From Patescibacteria group bacterium (GTDB taxonomy: Bacteria; Patescibacteriota; Dojkabacteria; SC72; T1SED10-24), in assembly GCA_007130415.1 (NCBI GenBank), contig SLSN01000026.1:1-7850 (forward strand): a stretch of 7,850 bases of DNA, in the 5' to 3' direction. The position numbers and the translations under genes are program-made. How positions within the stretch are numbered: position 1 is the first letter of the stretch; the number at the start of each line of letters is the position of its first letter. Below, piece after piece: positions 1-6,255 of this stretch. The notes under the pieces were generated by a model. That model saw only the letters and a list, made by a program, of their open reading frames with translations. It made no database searches and was not told the origin of the DNA.

Positions 1-283
1 AAACTATATCAGCTATACTACCACCCCTAAGTCTCATCAAATCAAAAGCTTCGTGACCTGGAGTATCTATAAATGTTATCAAATCTTCTTTCTCTTTACT
101 TGGTTTGATAGTAAAGACAGAAATTTTCTGTGTTATACCACCAGCTTCTTTAGCCTGAACTCTAGATTTTCGAATATAGTCAAGTAGAGTAGTTTTACCA
201 TGATCAACATGCCCAAGTATTGAAACTACAGGTACTTGTTTTTGATTCACTTTTTCTTTTGCTTTTTTTTGTTTTTTACTCAT
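1..283 (-). CDS. infB: Translation initiation factor IF-2, N-terminal part (runs off left edge)
   Basis: IF-2 is the GTPase that brings initiator fMet-tRNA to the 30S subunit and promotes 50S joining. The 94 visible codons contain G1 (GHVDHGKTT, about residues 24-32), the switch I region AGGITQ (47-52, with the Mg-binding Thr51) and G3 (DTPGHEAF, 73-80). The following [12 protein letters not shown] matches the IF-2 form of this region. The G domain begins after only about 16 lysine-rich residues, so the long N-terminal IF2_N domains of E. coli or Bacillus IF-2 are absent. The His that usually follows GGITQ is Lys here. It lies 28 bases downstream of nusA in the same orientation, the classic nusA-infB order. 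The start is supported by the only clear Shine-Dalgarno in the window. The C-terminal part is outside the window. Identity is very secure; the short N-terminus is seen directly. Confidence 0.97.
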   Translation of the reverse strand, partial: MSKKQKKAKEKVNQKQVPVVSILGHVDHGKTTLLDYIRKSRVQAKEAGGITQKISVFTIKPSKEKEDLITFIDTPGHEAFDLMRLRGGSIADIV

Positions 284-294
284 TCTACTCCCTT
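284..294 (-). promoter_or_regulatory. Shine-Dalgarno of infB
   Basis: On the minus strand AAGGGAG (288-294) precedes the infB ATG by four bases (TAGA). It decides the infB start. It stands out because none of the other genes here has a recognisable Shine-Dalgarno. infB is internal to the nusA operon, so it cannot rely on a leaderless 5' end. Confidence 0.75.
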
Positions 295-311
295 AATTTA
301 TCATTAATTAA

Positions 312-1373
312 TTACTCTGGCTCTGCAATTTTTTCTACATTTTCAGGTCCTTCAACCTGAATTTTCATGCCTGTTAGCTTAGCAGCTAAACGAACATTTT
401 GACCCTCTTTGCCTATTGCAAGAGACAACTGATCTTCATCTACTTTCACAATAGCCATATCATCATCTTTAATCTTAACACTATTAATTTTAGCTGGACT
501 TAGAGCATTTTCTACAAATTTCTTCAATTCATCATCCCATTCAATAATATCAATCCTTTCTTCACCTAACTCGCCCATTATATTAGCTATTCTAATACCT
601 CTTTGACCCACACAAGAGCCGATAGGATCAACTCCTTCTTGATTTGAGCTAACAGCTATCTTACTTCTAGAACCTGCTTCCCTTGCCACACCTTTTATTT
701 CAATCACACCAGATGATATTTCTGGGACTTCAATTTCAAAAAGGGCTTCTAAAAATTTAGGATCAGCTCTAGAAATTACTAAATCTCTACCACTAGAAGT
801 CTCAGCGATATCCTTTAGTAAAACTTTGTATCTCTCCCCAATTCTGTAAAATTCACCTGGAATACTTTCTTCGAGAGGCATGTATGCATTAGCTTTACCT
901 ATTTCAAAAACAGCCCTATCTCTTTGCATTCTCTGCATTAACGCAGTAAAAACTTCTCCTACTTTACCACTAAACTCTTCTAGTATTGCTTCCTTCTCAG
1001 CCTCATTAATACTTTGATGAATTACTTGTTTTGCAGCTTGAGCAGCAATTCGACCCAATTCCTCAGAAGGCATTTCTATTTCTACAGTTTCACCTTCCTT
1101 AACACTTGGATTTATTTTCTGTGCCTCAGTTTTAGTTATTTCACACTGTTTATCCTTGACCTTTTTAACAACTTTTTTTCTCGCTATCATCCTAAATTTA
1201 CCCTCCTGCCTATCCAACTCAACATCAAGACAATTTTCTTCAGGTATATCAAGTTCCTTACGATAAGCGTGAAGTATCGCTGATTCCAAAGTACTATATA
1301 TTTTTTCTGGGTCTAAACCTCTTTCAGAGCAAATTTGATTTATTGCTACAACAAATTCCGTTAAAACAGCCAT
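312..1373 (-). CDS. nusA: Transcription termination/antitermination factor NusA
   Basis: NusA binds RNA polymerase and nascent RNA, modulating pausing, intrinsic termination and antitermination. The 353-residue product has the RNAP-binding N-terminal domain (about 1-125, beginning MAVLTEFVVAINQICSERG), an S1 domain (about 135-200), KH1 (about 227-290; VDPIGSCVGQRG with GQRG at 256-259) and KH2 (about 300-345; SLAIGKEGQNVRLAAKLTG with GKEG at 321-324). It ends soon after KH2, so it lacks the acidic C-terminal repeats of E. coli NusA, as in many bacteria. It heads an operon with infB; rimP and ylxR are not beside it. The ATG has no Shine-Dalgarno (upstream is TTAGAAAAAACG). Two possible promoters and a hairpin lie in the gap between it and dnaJ. 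The family call is secure; the mode of translation initiation is inferred. Confidence 0.97.
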   Translation of the reverse strand: MAVLTEFVVAINQICSERGLDPEKIYSTLESAILHAYRKELDIPEENCLDVELDRQEGKFRMIARKKVVKKVKDKQCEITKTEAQKINPSVKEGETVEIEMPSEELGRIAAQAAKQVIHQSINEAEKEAILEEFSGKVGEVFTALMQRMQRDRAVFEIGKANAYMPLEESIPGEFYRIGERYKVLLKDIAETSSGRDLVISRADPKFLEALFEIEVPEISSGVIEIKGVAREAGSRSKIAVSSNQEGVDPIGSCVGQRGIRIANIMGELGEERIDIIEWDDELKKFVENALSPAKINSVKIKDDDMAIVKVDEDQLSLAIGKEGQNVRLAAKLTGMKIQVEGPENVEKIAEPE

Positions 1374-1384
1374 CGTTTTTTCTA

Positions 1385-1390
1385 ATTTTA
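1385..1390 (-). promoter_or_regulatory. Candidate near-leaderless nusA promoter (P2, -10 box)
   Basis: TAAAAT on the minus strand (5 of 6 matches to TATAAT) ends 11 bases before the nusA ATG. This predicts a start about 5 bases upstream of the codon. There is no TGn extension and no convincing -35. It is just beyond the T-run of the hairpin at 1396-1423, so transcripts from it would not contain that hairpin. This position matches the -10 placement of other genes here, but the region is AT-rich and such a box can occur by chance. Confidence 0.4.
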
Positions 1391-1395
1391 GAACT

Positions 1396-1423
1396 TAAAT
1401 AAAAAGGGTGAGTAAACCCACCC
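1396..1423 (-). terminator. Hairpin plus T-rich tail: dnaJ terminator and/or nusA leader attenuator
   Basis: On the minus strand GGGTG (1419-1423) pairs with CACCC (1406-1410) across an 8-base loop, followed directly by TTTTTATTTA (1396-1405). An alternative 4-bp stem, GGGT with ACCC, uses overlapping bases. The layout is that of an intrinsic terminator acting on the dnaJ strand; the plus strand has no T-run after the stem. The stem is short and the U-tract is broken by an A, so it would be a weak terminator. It lies downstream of dnaJ and also downstream of a strong candidate nusA promoter at 1461-1469. Confidence 0.65.
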
Positions 1424-1460
1424 CAATCTCAAAATACAAAATATCTCTATCTTCGCTTGA

Positions 1461-1469
1461 ATTATAACA
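1461..1469 (-). promoter_or_regulatory. Candidate nusA-infB promoter P1 (extended -10)
   Basis: The minus strand reads TGTTATAAT, a perfect extended -10 (TGn plus TATAAT), just after the dnaJ stop codon. No good -35 is visible 17-18 bases upstream, where the sequence is the dnaJ 3' end; an extended -10 can work without one. The predicted start is near 1454, giving a leader of about 80 bases that would contain the hairpin at 1396-1423. It is the best consensus -10 among the minus-strand genes. Confidence 0.55.
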
Positions 1470-1474
1470 CAAAA

Positions 1475-2560
1475 CTATTTTTTTCTCAGCTCTTCCCAAA
1501 GTTTTCTTTCTTCTCGTGAAATTCTCTTGGGTACTTCTATATCCAACTGAACATAATGGTCACCTCTGCGAGAAGGATGAGCCACTACAGGAGAACCTTT
1601 CCTTTTTATTTTAAAAATTGTTCCAGATTCTGTCCCACCAGGGACTTTTAACTTTACATCTCCCCATACTGTCTTTACAGAAATAACATCTCCCAAAACA
1701 GCAGTAGGAATATCGATATATTGTTTCGAATAAATATCATCTCCTCTTCTTTCAAAAATTTCATGAGGCTCAATTAATATTTCTACATATAAATCTCCTG
1801 GCTCACCACCTCCTACTGGATGATTACCACCCCCACCGAATCTTAAAATCATGCCATCATATGCACCAGCAGGTATCTTCAGTTTTACATCTTCTTTTGC
1901 TACTTTAATTCCCCTACCTTCACATTCTTCACACAAATTTTCAGCTACTTTACCTTTACCTCCGCAATCAGGACACTCTGATATAAAAGACATTCTTCCC
2001 AAGAAACTCTCTTGACTTCTTTTTACTTGTCCTAATCCACCACAAGTCTCACAATTTTTAAGCTTTCCACTCTTACTTCCAGTACCTGAACACTTTTCAC
2101 AAGACTTATCCCTATTCACCTTTATGGAAATCTCCTGCTCATACATAGATTCCATAAAATTCATTTTTACCTGATACTTAAGATCAGCACCACGCTGAGA
2201 CCTTCTTGACCTCGAACCTCTAGGACTTGAAGTGAAACCACCACCAAAAAACTGATTAAATATATCACCCATATCAAAAGGGATATCATCAAAACCACTG
2301 AAATCTTGATAGCTCGCTCCTCCGCCAGGAGCAAACCCTTGTGTACCAGCATGCCCATATTGATCATACGCAGCTCTCTTCTTTTCATCAGAAAGAGTTT
2401 CGTAAGCTTCTTGAACTTCTTTAAATTTGGCACTAGAATCCTCAGATTTATTATGATCTGGGTGATATTTCCTAGCAAGTTTTTTGTAAGCTTTTTTTAT
2501 GTCTTGGGCACTAGCATCTTTACCAACTCCAAGTACTTCATAATAATCTTTCTTTTCCAT
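1475..2560 (-). CDS. dnaJ: Chaperone DnaJ (Hsp40, type I)
   Basis: DnaJ delivers unfolded proteins to DnaK and stimulates its ATPase. From the chosen start the protein has 361 residues. It has a J domain (1-68; [15 protein letters not shown] at 33-35), a Gly/Phe-rich linker (about 72-115), four zinc-finger CxxCxGxG repeats ([32 protein letters not shown], about 154-217) and two C-terminal substrate-binding subdomains. All eight cysteines are present, and the length is typical of full type I DnaJ. An in-frame ATG nine bases upstream (2569) would add MSP, but it overlaps the likely -10 element TAAAAT. The ATG at 2560 gives the canonical N-terminus and matches the predicted transcription start. 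No dnaK, grpE or hrcA is adjacent and no CIRCE operator is visible. Identity is secure; the start choice is well supported but inferred. Confidence 0.96.
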   Translation of the reverse strand: MEKKDYYEVLGVGKDASAQDIKKAYKKLARKYHPDHNKSEDSSAKFKEVQEAYETLSDEKKRAAYDQYGHAGTQGFAPGGGASYQDFSGFDDIPFDMGDIFNQFFGGGFTSSPRGSRSRRSQRGADLKYQVKMNFMESMYEQEISIKVNRDKSCEKCSGTGSKSGKLKNCETCGGLGQVKRSQESFLGRMSFISECPDCGGKGKVAENLCEECEGRGIKVAKEDVKLKIPAGAYDGMILRFGGGGNHPVGGGEPGDLYVEILIEPHEIFERRGDDIYSKQYIDIPTAVLGDVISVKTVWGDVKLKVPGGTESGTIFKIKRKGSPVVAHPSRRGDHYVQLDIEVPKRISREERKLWEELRKK

Positions 2561-2567
2561 GGGGGAC

Positions 2568-2597
2568 ATTTTAGCAAACTAAGACCAAAGTTGCCAA
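2568..2597 (-). promoter_or_regulatory. Candidate dnaJ promoter, apparently leaderless
   Basis: On the minus strand TTGGCA (2592-2597, 5 of 6 matches to TTGACA) is followed after 18 bases by TAAAAT (2568-2573, 5 of 6). TG one base before the -10 box (2575-2576) makes it an extended -10. The expected transcription start, about 7 bases past the box, falls at or next to the ATG at 2558-2560. There is no room for a Shine-Dalgarno, and the upstream ATG at 2567-2569 lies partly inside the -10 box. Confidence 0.6.
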
Positions 2598-2599
2598 CT
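2589..2599. repeat. Short inverted repeat over the dnaJ -35 element
   Basis: AGTTG-C-CAACT is a perfect 5-bp inverted repeat around one central base. It covers the proposed dnaJ -35 hexamer, so a dimeric regulator bound here could block the promoter. It does not resemble CIRCE (TTAGCACTC-N9-GAGTGCTAA). It is short enough to be chance. Confidence 0.3.
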
Positions 2600-2627
2600 C
2601 CCCCCTATTTATTAATCTTTACAGATT

Positions 2628-2636
2628 TGGTACTAT
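2628..2636 (+). promoter_or_regulatory. Candidate sortase promoter, apparently leaderless
   Basis: TGGTACTAT is an extended -10 (TGn plus TACTAT, 5 of 6 matches). Its end lies 7 bases before the sortase ATG at 2643, so the predicted transcription start is the A of the start codon itself. The -35 position (TTTATT, 2608-2613) is weak. No Shine-Dalgarno precedes the gene. It would drive the sortase and the overlapping binding-protein gene. Confidence 0.5.
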
Positions 2637-2642
2637 CAAGTT

Positions 2643-3431
2643 ATGAACAAGAGCTCAACTGAATGGAATTTTGAAACAAGAGAAAAAAAGCAAACAAGGA
2701 GATTACTCCTCCTAAGATTTGTTTTATCCATAGCGTTGGGTATTCTTGGCTTATTAATAATTTCATCACAACTAATACCCCTAACAAACTCTCTGCTTGA
2801 AGGTAAACGTCTAGAAATGCAAAGTGAAAGGATAGCAAAACCCTTACCTGATTCATACAAGCAATATATACAAGGTGAATTCGCCTACTACAATCCAGGA
2901 CAAAGCTATTTCTTAAATCTAACACAGCAAGTACAAAAACAATCTGAGGATACAACAAATAATATACTAATTGATAAAGATTACAACAAAGATATGTGGA
3001 TATATATTGACTCCGTTAATATAGATAGAGTAAAAATAACTTCTAATGTAGAAAGTCACGATGAAAATATATACAATAGATATCTAAAAGATGGTGTCGC
3101 TCATTTCAAAGGCACTCCTCTACCAGGGGATGGAGGTAACTCCTTTATTTACGGTCATAGTGCCATAACAAGTTTTTTTAGATCAAATCCAGATTTACCA
3201 GAAACAATCTTCACACGACTTGAGGATGTAGATATTGGAGATGAAGTTCGGATTGAAAGAAATAATGATATACTCTCGTATACCGTTCGAAAAAAACACA
3301 TCTCTAACGCAGAGGATTTCAGTGTTTTAGAACCGTCTAGTCATAGAGAAACAATTACTCTAATGACTTGCTGGCCCATCGGTATTGGGTCAAAAAGATT
3401 AATTTTAGTAGCAGAATCAAATGAATCTTAA
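2643..3431 (+). CDS. Sortase family transpeptidase, membrane-anchored
   Basis: Sortases cleave a C-terminal sorting signal on exported proteins and join the acyl intermediate to a cell-surface amine. The 262-residue protein has a basic cytoplasmic N-terminus, one membrane anchor (about 21-42), a linker of about 70 residues and a C-terminal sortase beta-barrel (about 115-258). The catalytic residues are His172 (YGHSA), Cys243 (TLMTCWP) and Arg252 (SKRLIL). The Trp-Pro after the catalytic Cys differs from the usual TCTP of classes C to E and, as I recall, is frequent in Patescibacteria; subclass cannot be assigned by eye. No neighbour has an LPxTG-like motif followed by a TM and basic tail, so its substrate is probably encoded elsewhere. 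Its last 11 bases overlap the next gene. Family call is secure. Confidence 0.95.
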   Translation: MNKSSTEWNFETREKKQTRRLLLLRFVLSIALGILGLLIISSQLIPLTNSLLEGKRLEMQSERIAKPLPDSYKQYIQGEFAYYNPGQSYFLNLTQQVQKQSEDTTNNILIDKDYNKDMWIYIDSVNIDRVKITSNVESHDENIYNRYLKDGVAHFKGTPLPGDGGNSFIYGHSAITSFFRSNPDLPETIFTRLEDVDIGDEVRIERNNDILSYTVRKKHISNAEDFSVLEPSSHRETITLMTCWPIGIGSKRLILVAESNES

Positions 3432-4782
3432 TAATCCTAAAACTTTGAAAATGGCCTTCATTATCGGAGGTGGTATATTAGTTCTTTTACTCGTAGTATT
3501 GGTAGCAATATTATTAAGCAGGGGAGGAGATGAACAAAGGCAACAAGCAAATGGGAGTCCTTTACCTCCTTCTGGTTCACCCGATACTTCAACTCCCTCT
3601 GGAAGTATAGAACTAACATATTGGGGACTTTGGGAATTAGAAAATGTCATGGAACCAATCATTCAGAAATACGAATCTCAAAATTCTCATGTGAAAATAA
3701 ATTATACACAAAGACCTTTTGCTGCAGATGATTATGAAGCAACGCTACATACAAGATTAGAGCAAGGTAAAGCTGGAGAATCTCCTGCAGCAGATATTGT
3801 AAAAATAAATAATTCTTGGTTACCAAGATTCGAGCATCTTTTAGCACCAATGCCAGAAAACATCATGAGTAGTTCAGAATATTCACAAACTTTCTACTCC
3901 ACTTGTACAGATGATTTCACAGGTTCTGATGGACAAATATATGCTATGCCAATAGGCATTGATGGTTTGGCTCTCTTTTACAACAAAGAATTACTTTCAC
4001 AAGAAGGAGTATCTCAACCTCCAAGCGACTGGGATGGGATAGTAGAAGTAGCAAAAAGGCTAACAAAAAGAGATAGTGCAGGAAGAATAACCCAAGCTGG
4101 CCTAGCTGTCGGTACAGAAAATAATATCTCTCATTCAGCAGATATACTATCTTTCCTTTTATTACAAAATAATATTGATGTAATAAATGAGCAAAATGGT
4201 GGATTAGTGGTTGACTTAAGTAGCCAACAAGCAAGAAGTGCTCTAACTTTTTACAAAAATTTTACCCAAAGACATGAAGTTTGGTCACCTGATTTGCCCC
4301 TAGATTTAGATATGTTTTTTAGAGGTAATTTAGCAATGTTTTTTGCGCCTAGCTGGAGAGTATTTGACATAATAGAGGCTGCACCTCACATAGAATTTGA
4401 TGTTGTCCCGCCACCGAGACTTGAAGCCAATGAACCTGTTTACTATGCAATGTATTGGGGTGAAGCTGTGTCAATTTCAAGTCCACACCAAGAGGAGGCA
4501 TGGAAATTTATAAAATTTCTAGCAGAACAAGAAACTCTACAGCAATTATATGCCAGTAGTTCAAGTATTAGAGCATTTGGGCAGCCATATCCGAGGGTAG
4601 ATTTGGCTAGTGAAATACAAAATTCTAGATACGTCGGGGCAATAATAGAAATGGCTCCTGACATGAAATCATGGAAAATGTCCCAAAACCCAACAGTTGA
4701 AGAATATATAAATCTTGGAATAGCAGAAAATGACCTTAGCCTAACAGAGCAAAAAATAAATGAATTTCTTAATAATCTTTAA
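3421..4782 (+). CDS. Extracellular solute-binding protein (SBP_bac_1-like), N-terminally membrane-anchored
   Basis: This resembles the family 1 (sugar/oligosaccharide) binding proteins that deliver ligands to ABC importers. The 453 residues comprise a membrane segment (about 11-33), a Pro/Ser/Gly/Thr-rich linker (34-62) and the two-lobed binding domain from residue 63 (IELTYWGLWE). Family-typical stretches are MPIGIDGLALFYNKELL (176-192), FRGNLAMFFAPSW (300-312) and EEAWKFIKFLAEQE (358-371). There is no lipobox cysteine after the hydrophobic segment, so it looks like a signal-anchored protein, not a lipoprotein. The only Cys is residue 162. The ATG overlaps the sortase 3' end by 11 bases and has no Shine-Dalgarno, suggesting translational coupling. 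No permease or ATPase gene is adjacent, so it may use a distant importer or act as a sensor or surface receptor. The ligand is unknown. Fold family is confident; transport role is not. Confidence 0.88.
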   Translation: MNLNNPKTLKMAFIIGGGILVLLLVVLVAILLSRGGDEQRQQANGSPLPPSGSPDTSTPSGSIELTYWGLWELENVMEPIIQKYESQNSHVKINYTQRPFAADDYEATLHTRLEQGKAGESPAADIVKINNSWLPRFEHLLAPMPENIMSSSEYSQTFYSTCTDDFTGSDGQIYAMPIGIDGLALFYNKELLSQEGVSQPPSDWDGIVEVAKRLTKRDSAGRITQAGLAVGTENNISHSADILSFLLLQNNIDVINEQNGGLVVDLSSQQARSALTFYKNFTQRHEVWSPDLPLDLDMFFRGNLAMFFAPSWRVFDIIEAAPHIEFDVVPPPRLEANEPVYYAMYWGEAVSISSPHQEEAWKFIKFLAEQETLQQLYASSSSIRAFGQPYPRVDLASEIQNSRYVGAIIEMAPDMKSWKMSQNPTVEEYINLGIAENDLSLTEQKINEFLNNL

Positions 4783-4787
4783 AATTG

Positions 4788-4816
4788 TTGCATATATCAC
4801 GCCACTATAGTATATT
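4788..4816 (+). promoter_or_regulatory. Candidate promoter of the two-TM surface-protein gene
   Basis: TTGCAT (4788-4793, weak -35) is followed after 17 bases by TATATT (4811-4816, 5 of 6 matches). A second overlapping box, TATAGT, sits at 4806-4811. From TATATT the predicted start is near 4823, leaving a leader of about 2 bases before the ATG at 4825. No Shine-Dalgarno is present. The gene may therefore be transcribed apart from the sortase operon, although only 42 bases separate them and no terminator is seen. Confidence 0.45.
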
Positions 4817-4824
4817 GGGATTTA

Positions 4825-6201
4825 ATGCGTAAAACTTTTAGAAAAAGACAAAAGCCTATTTACCCCTTAATTTTTGCAACCTTAATCCTCTTAACAATTC
4901 CTGTCGCAATTTACTCCTTACTAAATTCACAAAATTTTGATATAAGACATCTTGCCTATGAAGAAACATATCAGCCTTCTCAATGTACCATACATATTCC
5001 ATACGTAAATTCCAAAACTCTTGCCTTAGAAAACAACTACCAAATTCATATATATACCAATTTACAAGGGGGGGGAGTAGAAAACATTAAGGTATACGAA
5101 AAGAATCATGGAGAATTATTTTCAAAAGAATACAGTCACTCTCTAGACAACGTTTCTGAAACATTCAGTTTCTCACCAAACAAACTTGGTGAACAAAATA
5201 TTTATGGAGAAATACAAACAACCTCAGGAACCTATAATTGTGAAATGGATGTAGACCAAAAGATAGTCTATGTTATAGAAAAAAATCATCCTCCAGAGTT
5301 TTTAACTGACCCATATTACAGTTCGAAACCTCCCTCAAGTTCACTATCAACAAAAGAAACCTATGAATATACCCTAGAAGTTGCAGATAGAGATTTGGAT
5401 CAAATAGAATACCACTATTCATTTACACCAAGAGCGCATTGGTTACATAAAACAGTTCTTGAGAGTGGTGAAGATGGTAGATTAAAAATACGTTTTTCAG
5501 GCACACCAGACAGAGACGGCAGCTATTTAGCAAATATTTTCGTACATGATGGACACAACAAACATCTTTCAGCTCAAAGTTGGGTCATCAGTGTTGGACA
5601 AGAAAGTACTGATATCCCCGTAAGAGAAGAACCAAAATATCCTCTCGTTGATTTTGACTTTGAGTTTGATAATGAAATCATTTTACCTGAACCCCAAATA
5701 GCCAAAATACTACCAAGAGAAAATTCATATGTAACTAATCCTAGAACAACAATTTCTGCAAACTTAATAGCTTCACACAATTCTACAGTAGAAGAAAATT
5801 CTATTGTATTCAAGCTAAACGACTCTAATTTAACAAAACAAGTAGATTTTGTTCAAATTTCTCGAAGTGAAATACTTCTAAGATACACTCCTGAAAAGAA
5901 TCTTGAAACGGGAGAGTATAGAGCATATATATATTTCGAAGACACAGCAGGAAATGCGGTAGATAAAGAATGGACTTTTACATTAGAACCAGACTCATCA
6001 GAGGAAACTTTTCTTGGAGTTCCTATTACAACATTTATGATTTTTTCCGTTGGAACCCTACTTATCATCTTTGCTCTCTCAATACCTTGGGTAATATATA
6101 TCGCTTGGAAGAAGGACCAACCTCAAAATTACGAAGAAATCGCAATTATAAAGCCGGATGGAGAATCTTCATACAAAAAATCCTTTGAAAAAGAAAGTTG
6201 A
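4825..6201 (+). CDS. Unrecognised two-TM surface protein with Ig-like domains
   Basis: I do not recognise a named family for the whole 458-residue protein. The N-terminus is basic (MRKTFRKRQK), followed by a membrane segment (about 12-34). An external region spans about 35-399, then comes a second membrane segment (about 400-427) and a charged tail of about 30 residues. Basic residues at both ends place both termini inside. The external region holds a beta-rich domain (about 50-152) whose only two cysteines, C54 and C139, could form a disulfide. Next is a cadherin/putative-Ig-like domain (about 156-258: YEYTLEVADRDLDQIEYHY, then FSGTPDRDGSYLANIFVHDG). A third Ig-like domain (about 293-388) has LETGEYRAYIYFEDTAGN. 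There is no LPxTG-type signal. It lies between the sortase/binding-protein pair and alaS. An adhesive or scaffolding role at the cell surface is inferred from the domains only. An 8-G tract lies in codons 82-84. Confidence 0.8.
   Translation: MRKTFRKRQKPIYPLIFATLILLTIPVAIYSLLNSQNFDIRHLAYEETYQPSQCTIHIPYVNSKTLALENNYQIHIYTNLQGGGVENIKVYEKNHGELFSKEYSHSLDNVSETFSFSPNKLGEQNIYGEIQTTSGTYNCEMDVDQKIVYVIEKNHPPEFLTDPYYSSKPPSSSLSTKETYEYTLEVADRDLDQIEYHYSFTPRAHWLHKTVLESGEDGRLKIRFSGTPDRDGSYLANIFVHDGHNKHLSAQSWVISVGQESTDIPVREEPKYPLVDFDFEFDNEIILPEPQIAKILPRENSYVTNPRTTISANLIASHNSTVEENSIVFKLNDSNLTKQVDFVQISRSEILLRYTPEKNLETGEYRAYIYFEDTAGNAVDKEWTFTLEPDSSEETFLGVPITTFMIFSVGTLLIIFALSIPWVIYIAWKKDQPQNYEEIAIIKPDGESSYKKSFEKES
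5068..5075 (+). repeat. Poly-G tract (8 G) inside the surface-protein gene
   Basis: Eight consecutive G encode most of Gly82-Gly84. This is the longest G or C run seen in a window that is clearly AT-rich. Homopolymer G tracts of this length can slip during replication. Loss of one G gives an immediate TAG; gain of one G gives TAA a few codons later. Either change would leave a product of under 90 residues. Confidence 0.8.
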
Positions 6202-6215
6202 AAAAACCTTATAAT
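6185..6215 (+). promoter_or_regulatory. Weak candidate alaS promoter
   Basis: TATAAT (6210-6215) is a perfect -10 just after the preceding stop codon. TTGAAA (6185-6190, 5 of 6 matches) lies 19 bases upstream, longer than the ideal 17. The predicted start near 6222 leaves a leader of about 34 bases with no Shine-Dalgarno. AATAAT at 6233-6238 is a weaker alternative nearer the ATG. alaS could also be read through from the gene upstream, as no terminator is visible between them. Confidence 0.35.
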
Positions 6216-6255
6216 TTTGCAATAATCAAGCCAATAATTTTTTTGTTTCAAGTGC

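Noticed and set aside
1014..1283. Open frame on the plus strand inside nusA
   Set aside because: It is antisense to a well-conserved NusA, rich in Phe/Leu/Tyr as expected from the complement of an AT-rich gene, and has no family resemblance or start signal.
1429..1452. Tandem TATTTTG repeat in the possible nusA leader
   Set aside because: Two seven-base copies of AT-rich sequence are unremarkable here and form no clear structure.
2611..2639. TTGATA-N17-ATTAAT on the minus strand as the dnaJ promoter
   Set aside because: The hexamers match acceptably, but the -10 box is only 4 of 6 and lacks TGn. The TTGGCA/TGCTAAAAT pair nearer the gene is better and fits the leaderless pattern. It could still be a secondary promoter.
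2641..2958. Two minus-strand open frames opposite the 5' end of the sortase gene
   Set aside because: They are antisense shadows of the sortase coding sequence; the sortase has all its catalytic residues, and these frames show no recognisable domain.
4796..4804. ATCACGCCA occurring both in the two-TM gene promoter and early in alaS (6316-6324)
   Set aside because: A nine-base match, one copy inside a codon-constrained conserved region, is plausible by chance and shows no symmetry or spacing rule.
6001..6201. C-terminus of the two-TM protein as a sortase sorting signal
   Set aside because: There is no LPxTG-like motif before the TM, and the charged tail of about 30 residues is much longer than the short basic tail of sortase substrates.
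6199..6201. TGA recoding as glycine, as in some Patescibacteria lineages
   Set aside because: This TGA ends a gene after its cytoplasmic tail, glycines use GGN codons throughout, and no conserved domain in the window contains an in-frame TGA.
6202..6255. Possible terminator between the two-TM gene and alaS because of the run of seven or more T
   Set aside because: No GC-containing hairpin precedes the T-run; CAATAAT is repeated directly (6220-6226, 6232-6238), not inverted.
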